NCBI GenBank assembly: GCA_033002965.1
Contig: JAURVB010002450.1
Location: 23,295-87,294, forward strand
DNA from: Piper betle
Taxonomy: Eukaryota > Streptophyta > Magnoliopsida > Piperales > Piperaceae
Length of the DNA: 64,000 nt
Direction: 5' to 3'
Shown here in pieces: positions 55,924-64,000 of the stretch. Below the pieces are notes generated by a model, which was given only the letters and a program-made list of their open reading frames with translations, was not told where the DNA came from and did no database searches. Made by a program: the position numbers and the translations under genes. Numbering within the stretch: the first letter of the stretch is position 1; each line of letters begins with the position of its first letter.

Positions 55924-57872
55924 ATGATCTCAGCGCTTGCATTCTTGGTCACCACCTTTTCATCAATCCCGATATCAAATTCGGTGTTCTTCAACATCCC
56001 CTCCTTCGATTCCAACACAAGCAGCATCATCGTCTATGAAGGTGATGCCGCCATTAACAACGGCTCCGTCGAGCTCAATCGGGTCGACTACTTGTGCCGT
56101 GTAGGGCGAGCCATGCTCGGCAAACCCATACAAATGTACGATCCTTCCACCGGAAAGCCGTCGGATTTCACCACCACCTTCACCTTCACCGTCGACACCC
56201 TCCACAAGCGCCTAGCTTCGGCGATGGCTTCTCTTTCTTCCTCGCGCCGGCCGGCACTCACATCCCCTTCAACTCTTTGGGCGGCTTGCAAGGCCTTTAC
56301 AACACGACCACCTTGGAGTATCCCTCGGAGAATCAGTTGGTTGCGGTGGAGTTTGATTCCCATGTCAACGTCCAGTGGGATCCTCCCTACGAGCATGTTG
56401 GGATCAATGTCAACTCCCTCACATCTGCCACACATGTGAGTTGGAATTTTAGCGCACACAGTGGGCAGGTTGGAAGGGCTAACATCACATACAACTCCGG
56501 GACAAGAGGTTTGAGTGTTGTAATTTCTTATGACGGTCAAATTCATGATCCTGCTCATGAGCTAAACTATGAGATCGATCTGATGAAGATTTTGCCACAA
56601 TGGGTTACGGTTGGATTTTCGGCTTCTACTGGTTTGGCTACTGAGCGGCATATCATTCATACATGGGAGTTTAGTTCAACATTTGATGCACAGCCTATTA
56701 GAACTGGTGCAGAGAGATCACATAGTACTCGTGTTAATGTCTGGTTAATCATTTCATCATTTTCAATGGGTTTTTTGCTCTTTGTGTTCTTGTCATGGTC
56801 AGTAATTTGGATCAGGAAAAGAATCCGACCCAGTAAAGAAAACGTGGAGGCAGCTATGCTGAATCATCATCTCTCTTCCATGACTTGTATCTTGGATAGA
56901 GGGGCATGGCCTAGGAAGTTCTCCCACCAAGAACTTGTCAAGGCGACCAACAATTTCTCCGATGAAAAGAAGCTAGGACAAGGTGGTTTTGGCAGTGTTT
57001 ACAAGGGGGTTTTGGATGAGCTCAACAACATGGAAATAGCAGTGAAGAAGATCTCAAATGGGTCCAAACAGGGGAAGAAGGAGTATTTGACCGAGGTGCT
57101 GATCATAAGCAGCCTAAGGCATAGAAATCTAGTGCGGCTCATCGGTTGGTGCCATGACCAGGGCGAGTTCTTGCTCGTTTATGAGCTCATGCCAAATGGT
57201 AGCCTTGACTATCATCTCTTCGGCAATAGAACTACTCTCACATGGGACTTGAGATACAAGATTGCACTGGGATTGGCCTCTGCCCTGCTCTACCTCCATG
57301 AGGAGTGGGAGCAATGCGTGATACACAGAGACATCAAACCCAGCAATGTGATGTTGGATTCAAGTTTCAACGCCAAGCTCGGGGACTTTGGTCTGGCTAG
57401 GCTGGTGGGTCATGAAGTTAGCCTTCAAACCACAGCCATGGCCGGCACCTATGGCTACCTTGCCCCGGAGTACATAAGCAGAGGCAAAGCAAGCAAGGAA
57501 TGTGATGTTTACAGTTTTGGCGTCGTGGCCTTGGAGATTGCCTGCGGGAGGAGGAGTGTGGAGCACGATGTTGAGGAGTTGAGAGTGAGCTTGGTGGAGT
57601 GGGTGTGGTGCCTCCATGGAGAAGGAAGGATTGTTGATGCTGCGGATGAAAGATTGGGGCAAGTGTTTGATGGGAAAGAGATGGAGAGATTGTTGGTTGT
57701 TGGGTTGTGGTGTGCTCACCCAGATCATAATCTCAGGCCTTGTATCAAAGAGGCAATCCAGGTTCTGAATTTTGAAGCAGACCTTCCCCGGCTTCCAATG
57801 GCAATGCCTGTTCTTGTGTATGGGGCACCATTGAAGCGGTTGGATCACTCTGGCCACAGGTCTATCACTTGA
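55924..57872 (+). pseudogene. LecRK C: third tandem L-type lectin receptor kinase, frame-broken
   Basis: Same architecture as A and B, but two extra bases within 56,206-56,213 (relative to 'cacaacgc(t/c)agcttc') shift the frame in the lectin domain after about residue 94. The first frame therefore ends at 56,439 as a ~171-residue protein. The remainder is open in another frame to 57,872 with intact kinase motifs (GQGGFGSV, HRDIKPSN, DFGLAR, APEY). One missing base near 57,869 ends that frame nine residues earlier than in A and B. Residue equivalent to 146 is His. Everything else is undamaged, so it is either a very young pseudogene or an assembly indel artefact. Confidence 0.88.
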
Positions 57873-58202
57873 CAAGCATTGAAAATGGTCGCTAGTCTTC
57901 AACTGTGCTTTTTGCTTGATTAACGTCAATATTTACCAGTTTATATGTACAATTGGATTTGAGTTTCCAATCAGATCAAATTTAGTTCTTTTTATTGAGT
58001 TACTATTGCCACTTTCTTCAATCAATATCAATATTTTGGTTCCACCATAAGTAGCATTTTCTAGTAATACCAAATTGGTCTCTACTATATATTCTACTAA
58101 TAATGATTTCTGGGCTTCATTAACCCTGGCTTTTTGAAATTATGTTTTATCGAGTTCAGAACTTCTCATCTTTTATTAATTTTATCATAGTTTATCACCT
58201 TT
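57873..58202 (+). other. LecRK C 3' flank
   Basis: Same 3' flank as LecRK B (28,241-28,545), ending at 'tatcaccttttag', where the B copy continues differently and a GC-rich element starts here. Confidence 0.6.
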
Positions 58203-58684
58203 TAGGTGAGAGGGATGGACGGAGGGGCCCCTTTCGCCCCCTTTCCCAAGCCCGGGCCCCCCTGCCCCAGTCTCCCCTCACCCCCTCCCCCTCCCCCGAC
58301 CCCCACTCACCCCCTCCCCTTCCGCTTGCCCGTTGCCCCACCACGCGCCCGGTGGACCATGGCCAGAACCCGCCCGCTGGCAAAAGAAGGGGAAGGGAAT
58401 TTTTTTTCCATCAAATTTGGGCTGTCCGATCACATAAACGGCCCAAATTAGAGTTTGGGGCAAAAAATTTTTCTTACCCCTTGTCAGGATAACATTATGT
58501 TAAAAGGATATAAAGAAGTCAATAAAGGTCTTGTACATGGGCATTATAGGGGAAGCGGCAGCAAGCGACGATAGGCGGCAAGGGAGGAGGAGTAAAAAAT
58601 TTTTTAAGACGTCCTTATGATCAAATGGTACAGATTAGGGGCGACTGTAGGAAAATTTCTTACAGTCGCCCTAGGGTAGCCTAA

Positions 58685-58688
<4 letters not shown>
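58203..58688. mobile_element. GC-rich element and hAT empty-site relative
   Basis: C-rich 58,230-58,380, then a right end with 'gggctgtccgatcacataaa' like the 36.1-37.0 kb element. 58,504-58,545 matches the sequence left of the hAT insertion (14,544-14,585). The rest has no ORF of note. Confidence 0.5.

Positions 58689-58731
<43 letters not shown>
58689..58731. repeat. (TA)n microsatellite, ~42 bp
   Basis: TA run at the start of the inverted P module, the position equivalent to the TA run just before LecRK A and B start codons. Confidence 0.95.
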
Positions 58732-58734
<3 letters not shown>

Positions 58735-59385
58735 TGTATGTATGTGTGTTTGCTTGTAGTTGTTAGGAAGCTGACTTTGTAAATTGTATGGGAAGACAAT
58801 TGGGTTTATAACTGTTTAGATGCATATATGTTTCTGGGTTTAGTCAATTCTTGACAATGAAAACATAAACACGTTGTTTTTTTCTTTTGTTGATGATAAT
58901 ACTGTGTACTGTATACTACATTCTATATACTCTATAGCTTGTAAAGCTACATAAAATAGAGAGATGAGATATATAAAACTAATTGCTAAAGATGATGAAT
59001 GTTTTCTCAATTTTTCATCTCAATATTTCACTAGTCAAATTTATTTATCTTCTTCAACCTTCAGCGAATCTTGTCTAATTCTTTATAATATGGACTAGCA
59101 TGTGTAGGCCGACATAAATTTTTTGGAGCTGGTGGGTTTGGAAAGGCATTGTCCCTTTTATAACACGTGGTTTTAGAAAATCCTACATTATATTATACAT
59201 CATTCTAACTTAATAAATAAATATTCATATTTTTATATTTTAAAGATAAACTTTAATAAAATGATCAAATTAGGATGCACCTGATTTTTTCTTTTATTTT
59301 TTATTATATTTTAGTTGGTAGAAAAATATCCTTCATTTCATTAGAGCTTGACTTTTGATTTTCTATTTATTAATGAGATTATTAA
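58735..59385 (-). promoter_or_regulatory. Orphan LecRK upstream module P, inverted
   Basis: Reverse complement of the P module ('ctaaacagttataaaccc', 'aacattcatcatctttagc', 'atgtcggcctacacatg'). It points left, where a LecRK gene would be expected, but a GC-rich element follows the (TA)n tract instead. Confidence 0.65.
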
Positions 59386-59935
59386 TTTTTATAATTATGA
59401 ATATTAATGATATATAGTCCATTGTCATACTCGAAATATTAAAGAAATCTCGGGATACCAAATAAAGGTGACGGTTAGTTGTACCATTAAAGATAAAAGG
59501 TCTCAAACCATCTCTATATATCTGGACTCATTTGCCTTGTTCTAAACGAGAGAGGGGGGGGGAAGAAATAGATAATGAATATATACAGATAAGAAGAGAA
59601 GAAAATATTATTTACTAATTTAATCTTATATAGAGTATTGAGATAGAGAAATCTTATTATCTTCATTGTAGAGGTTAATGAGTAATCTTTTTGTATATCT
59701 CTATATGTTTGATGGGTATTATCTTTAGCTGAAGTAATAAATTTTTTGTTGTTGCCATGTGGTTTTTGACTCTCAAGAAAAAGAGTTTTCCACGCTAAAT
59801 ATCTCTTCTTTTGTTTTGGATTTATCTTATTTTAGGCATTATTTTCCTATTTCTTGTGCTTGTTGTTGTTCATCTCCAATTTTGAAAATTTTTCTCAACA
59901 AAAATGATATTGTTATTGTTATTGTTGTCGATCGC
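59386..59935. other. Unassigned, LTR-like text
   Basis: Nothing coding. Phrases such as 'tctatatatctggactcatt' and 'atatctctatatgtttgat' have the feel of a Copia LTR end, but no partner or boundary was found. Confidence 0.3.
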
Positions 59936-60133
59936 AGGACGGCGGGCGGGGTCGGGTGGGCGGCGGGTTTGGGCGTGCGAGCGGGTCGGATGGGTTAGGC
60001 GGGTTGGTGGGTGGGGCCGTGGATTTGAGGCCCGTGGGCTATTAGATTTTCATCCAACAGCCCACTGGAAGTCATGCGCTGCACATAAAGGCTACAGCAC
60101 ATTACAACAGCCCCATATATATATATATATATA
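59936..60133. mobile_element. Short GC-rich element fragment ending in (TA)n
   Basis: G-rich 'gggcgggtcggatgggtt'-type DNA, then 'tcatccaacagcccactgg', similar to the ends of the other GC-rich insertions, then (TA)n at 60,114-60,133. Confidence 0.45.
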
Positions 60134-60880
60134 TTAACAGATTTCTTCGAAAAAATCTAATTTTTCCATAACAAATTTTTTAAATCATGAAAATAAAAAT
60201 TTTGTATAGGCAAAGGGAACGGGGAATACCCTTTTTGAACGAGAGTGGAGGAGCGTCTTCAAGAAGCTGGCTCTCAGTTAAAAGTGGGTGGATGGTTAGG
60301 AATGTACTGCAGAAATAGACTTATGAACGCATCCAACTCAAGACAAAACAAAGACAATAAGTGGTGCTAAGTCAACCAGATAGGTAGCTGTCAACTAGCT
60401 GAACCAGGTAAACCTGTAACTTGATTTAACAGTAAAACTTGGGCCAATCCTAGCCTTCGTTCCTTGAAGATAAACCTAGCTCTTGGCCTAGTTTATGTCG
60501 TTAAAAGAAAGAAATACATAAAACAATAGTAAAATAAAGGAAGTTTGGACTTTTATTCAATCTGCAATATACTACATACAATACTCACTACATACAATAC
60601 TCCAAAACCTGACGACTAACATTGGATAGGGCCATCCCTAACAAATAATATCAACTCAGATGTAAATGATAAGGAAGCAGGTCAAATTACTAATAATAAA
60701 ACAGCAAAGAAACCAACTAAACGAAACACATGAACCAATAACCACGACTCCAATAAATTAAGTTGAAATAACCCACAAGTTGAAGTTGAAATCAAGGTCA
60801 ACATATTTTTTAGGAAAATAATTAAAATAAAACAAATAATTAGAGAAGCCAAGATCAAGTCAACACTCAATATTATCTTA
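60134..60880 (-). repeat. Repeat R, inverted copy 6 with extension
   Basis: Reverse complement of R, in the order expected for an inverted LecRK unit, followed by the 32.1-kb type extension at 60,780-60,880. Confidence 0.7.
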
Positions 60881-60885
60881 TACAT

Positions 60886-61288
60886 ACTAGGAGAAGATCC
60901 TGTTTATAAGTGAGAATGAACTATACATCTTTAACTTTCGGGGGTACTCATTTTAAAGAAATGACTTGGCCCATTACGTTGTACTTTGGGCCGGGTCGTT
61001 ACAAATGATATCAGAGCCGACCTGGTTCCGTGTTATATGGTGGGCACGTTGCTAGGCTACCGGTCACGGGCCAGACAGGTCGTGGGCTGGGGCTAATAAC
61101 GGGCCAAGTATAGGCATTTCGAGGACGAAATTTCCTAAGGTGGGTGGATTGCGAGATCCCTCAACTTAGTCCCACATCTAATACCTATTGGGAGAAGATC
61201 CTATTCATAAGTGGGAATGGACTATAGGGGTATCCATTTTAAAGAAATGACTTGGCCATTACATTGCACTTTGGGCCGGATCGTTACA
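60886..61288 (+). mobile_element. TRIM-type miniature LTR retroelement, ~0.4 kb
   Basis: Two direct LTRs (60,886-61,003, lacking ~40 bases at its left end, and 61,150-61,288) ending GTCGTTACA/ATCGTTACA. A primer site TGATATCAGAGCC (61,006-61,018, one base off the initiator tRNA-Met complement) and a ~130-base interior ending in 'cctaaggtgggtgg' lie between. No coding capacity. It is inserted in the R extension, whose uninterrupted form is at 63,405-63,430. Confidence 0.72.
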
Positions 61289-61965
61289 AACCAACACCGT
61301 ATTTTTTAATAACCAAAGATTTGGGGGCACGTTGACACCGTATTTTTCAATAACCAAAGAATTGGGGGCACGTTGACATGACCCTGCTTCCCGGAATTTG
61401 CAATTTCAATGCCAAGATAGGCAAAGAAAAAAGAAGCAATAACCAAGAAGAATGTATTGCAGAAATAGACTTATAAACGCATCCAACTCAAAACAAAACC
61501 AAGGCAATAACTGGGGTAGCTGAACCAGATAAACCTGCCACTTGATTTAACAGTAAAACTCGGGCCAATCATAGCTTTCGTTCCTTGAAGATAAACCTAG
61601 GGCTTGGCCTAGTTTATGCCATTGAAAGAAAGAAACACATAAAACAATACCAAAACAAAGGAAGTCTGGATTTTTATTCAATCTGCAATACACTACGTAC
61701 AACACTCCAAAACCTGACGACTGACATTGGATAGGTCCGTCCCTAACAAATAATATCAACTCAGATGTAAATGACAAGGAAGCAGGTCAAATTACTAATA
61801 ATAAAACAGCAAAGAAACCAACTAAACGAAACACATGAAACAATAACCACGACTCCAATAAATCAGTAACCACGACTCCAAACAAATAAATAAGACCAGC
61901 AATCATAAAGATCTGAACTACATTGCCTTCCCCTACCCTTTCTTCTCCTTCTTTGTCTTAAAATA
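61289..61965 (-). repeat. R extension and repeat R, inverted copy 7
   Basis: 61,289-61,410 carries 'ccaacaccgtattttt' and 'aaccaaagatttgggggcac' twice in tandem (~57-bp unit). R continues to about 61,965 and then joins the LecRK 3' end. Confidence 0.7.
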
Positions 61966-62096
61966 GACAATATCGTATTGAGGATAATACACATGAACCA
62001 ATTGTACATGTAAACTGGTAAAGTGGTTAATTAAGCTAAAGGCACAGTTGAAGACTAGCGACCATTTTCAATGCTTGCCAACGTGATAGACCCGTG
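61966..62096 (-). pseudogene. LecRK 3' end fragment (last ~18 codons and 3' UTR)
   Basis: The reverse complement equals 23,534-23,660 almost exactly, including the LecRK A-type ending and stop at 62,055-62,057. Upstream (minus sense) it is joined at 'ggcca' directly to the end of another R copy, so the rest of the gene was deleted by recombination between R and the gene's 3' end. Confidence 0.8.
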
Positions 62097-62580
62097 GCCA
62101 AGAAGAATGTACTGCAGAAATAGACTTATGAACGCATCCAACTCAAAACAAAACAAAGACAATAACCGGTGCTAAGTCAATCAGATAGGAGGGTAGCTGA
62201 ACCAGATAAACCTGCAACTTGATTTAACAGTAAAACTTGAGCCAATCCTAGCCTTCGATTCTCGCAGAAAACCTAGCTCTGGGCCTAGTCTATGTCGTTG
62301 AAAGAAAGAAACACATAAAACAATAGCGTTTATTGAATCTGCAATACACTACGTACAATACTCAAAAACCTGACCATTAACATTGGAATATTGGATAGGT
62401 CCATCCCTAACCAATAATATCAACTCAGATGTAAATGATAACGAAGAAGCAGCAAAGAAACCAACTAAACGAAACACATGAAACCAATAACCACGACTCC
62501 AACAAATCAGTAACAACGACTCCAAACAAATAAATACAGAGCAGTCAATCATAAAGATCTTAAAATAGACAATATCATAT
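62097..62580 (-). repeat. Repeat R, inverted copy 8
   Basis: Reverse complement of R from 'aatgtactgcagaaataga' to 'gatcttaaaatagacaat'. Confidence 0.7.
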
Positions 62581-63451
62581 TGAGGATAGTCATATTTAGT
62601 GAAAATCTATTAACATCATTATATATGCAATGAACACTTTTATGAAAGTGAATTTTTAGTTGCAGACATATATCATATCTATCCGCATAAAGCTTGACGA
62701 TTATAGCTATACTTACCAGGATACTCCTTGGGGGTCTGATAGGAATTCCAGGAGTAGGAAGTAGTCCTTTGCTTCTAAGGTTGTAAGAACCTTTCGATGT
62801 TTCACAAACCATGATGAATGTCAAATATTCTTCGTATCGGGTCCTTAGATTATGGCGCTCTAGGTGAGCTCAAATCTTCGCCGGTGGGAGGAGTTTCGAT
62901 GCTGTTCATCGCCACCAACCACGTTTCATTTCGTGGTTTTTTAAAAAAAATATTGTGAAAATTTCCAAAACTAAGGTGTTTCATTGTGAAATTACCGAGA
63001 AAAAGTTATTTTCTTGTGACGTGATTAGTGGCTACATCACTTAAAACATCACTGAATGGGAAGAGATTTGAAAAACTTGAAATTCTCCAACAACAATTTC
63101 TAGTGGCCTTTGAAAAAAATAGTGAAACTCAAATATATACCTTTAACGATGGTCACCTCGTTAATCTTCATGTATTTTTTATTTCTTGTTTATTTATTTT
63201 ATTTATCTTCTATGCAAAAGAACTTCCCGTAACAATAGTCAATAACAACAAATTAACTTTGATATTATTTATACTCATTGCCGAGAGAAGCAAAACAACA
63301 ACTATATAGATTTAGTTTGTCAAAGTTGAAAACAAAGTCAAAATATTTTTTAGAGAAAATAATTAAAATAAAACAAATAATTAAAGTGAAGATCAAGTCA
63401 ATACTCAATATTATCTTATAACCTCTAACACCGAATTTGCAATTGCAATAA
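62581..63451. other. Unassigned DNA and R-extension scrap
   Basis: 62,581-63,300 is mostly AT-rich; 62,830-62,930 is richer in GC. Short ORFs such as the 93-codon frame at 63,028 look accidental. 63,330-63,450 is the R extension ('gatcaagtcaatactcaata', 'acaccgaatttgcaattgca'), ending abruptly at the LecRK fragment. Confidence 0.4.
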
Positions 63452-63911
63452 CTCTGTGGGAGGTCTTCAAGGGCTTTCCAACTCTTCTACATACAAATCT
63501 GGCCCTGCCAATCACATAATATCGGTTAAGTTGGATTCATTTGGGAGCCCTGAGTTAGATCGACCATATGAGCTTGTGGGTATCAATGTAAACGCACTTG
63601 AGTCGGTGGTTGATGTGCCATGGAACTGTACCTTGCATAGTCGGCAGATGGGCAGGGCCAGGATCACTTACAACTCTACCACAAAAGTGTTGAATATGTC
63701 AATCTCTTATCATGGTGAGCCTCAAAGATACAACCTTCAATATGAGATTGATCTGATGTGTGTTTTGATAAGCAATTTTTATTTCTTCCACAAATTACAT
63801 AAAATTATTTGCACATTATTCAAATTTACAAATGAAAGACCGATGGAACTAACAAAACAAATCATCAATAAAAGATCACATGGCAAGCGGTCAAACTTGC
63901 CCATTAAATAA
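63452..63911 (+). pseudogene. LecRK lectin-domain fragment, inverted duplicate of the 29.8-kb fragment
   Basis: It begins mid-domain at SVGGLQGLSN, continues through SFGSPELDRPYELVGINV and MGRARIT to EIDLMCVL, and then the same unrelated tail (ISNFYFFHKLHK) as at 29,779-29,950. No start, transmembrane part or kinase. About 97-98% alike to the other copy by eye. Confidence 0.85.
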
Positions 63912-64000
63912 GTAATGGCAATTTCTTTTCTTCAAGGAAGAAGCTTGAATAAGATGCAATCGGGGAGAGTAGGGATGAGTTCAAATCAGATACGGAATTA
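63912..64000 (+). other. Flank duplicated with the LecRK fragment
   Basis: The reverse complement matches about 29,690-29,778 ('ttcttcaaggaagaagcttg'), so the duplicated block continues past the window end. Confidence 0.6.

Noticed and set aside
59759..60137. Small genes at 59.76-60.14 kb
   Set aside because: One is AT-rich hydrophobic text and the other runs through G-rich and (TA)n sequence; no motif or homologous copy.
62549..63309. ORFs of 91 and 93 codons at 62.55-62.82 (-) and 63.03-63.31 kb (+)
   Set aside because: No domain recognised, no supporting start context, AT-rich; left unassigned rather than called genes.

Overview
This is nuclear DNA from a flowering plant. Genes have GT-AG introns, the left gene is a 14-exon ZW10 homologue, a lectin receptor-like kinase cluster fills much of the window, and the intergenic space is packed with transposons, (TA)n microsatellites and an endogenous plant pararetrovirus. 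The very GC-rich first exon of ZW10 and the poly-C/poly-G rich insertions lean towards a monocot, but that is a weak inference.

Layout. 0.3-6.5 kb: ZW10 homologue (+), readable end to end except for three single-base frame breaks. 8.0-8.3 kb: small plant-specific protein gene (+). 8.7-10.4 kb: decayed lectin receptor kinase (-). 10.7-14.5 kb: a nest of GC-rich foldback elements set between (TA)n runs. 14.6-18.9 kb: a complete but dead hAT transposon with 8-bp target duplications. 20-28 kb: two intact tandem LecRK genes (A and B, +), each with the same upstream module (called P below) and interspersed with a repeat called R. 29.8-30.6 kb: LecRK fragment (-). 31-37 kb: R and P copies without genes, plus GC-rich elements. 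37.6-42.0 kb: an LTR retrotransposon with intact LTRs and an uninterrupted gag-protease ORF but no pol, inserted in an orphan P module. 42.7-43.8 kb: FAR1/MULE-like remnant (-). 44.4-54.8 kb: two head-to-head copies of an endogenous caulimovirid (reverse transcriptase/RNase H and viroplasmin/transactivator genes plus promoter and leader), forming a roughly 10-kb palindrome. 55.9-57.9 kb: third full-length LecRK copy (C, +), frame-broken. 58.2-62.6 kb: inverted copies of P and R, a small TRIM-type retroelement and a stray LecRK 3' end. 63.45-63.9 kb: another LecRK lectin-domain fragment (+).

How it fits together. Only ZW10 (NRZ/MAG2-type ER tethering), the small protein, and LecRK A and B look like possible working host genes. 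The rest records repeated duplication of a LecRK unit (promoter + gene + 3' flank + R repeat), with later insertions and inversions. LecRK A, B and C are nearly identical in the kinase but differ in the lectin domain, including at the residue that normally stacks on sugar. The virus palindrome sits directly upstream of LecRK C, and its right-hand viral promoter points at that gene.
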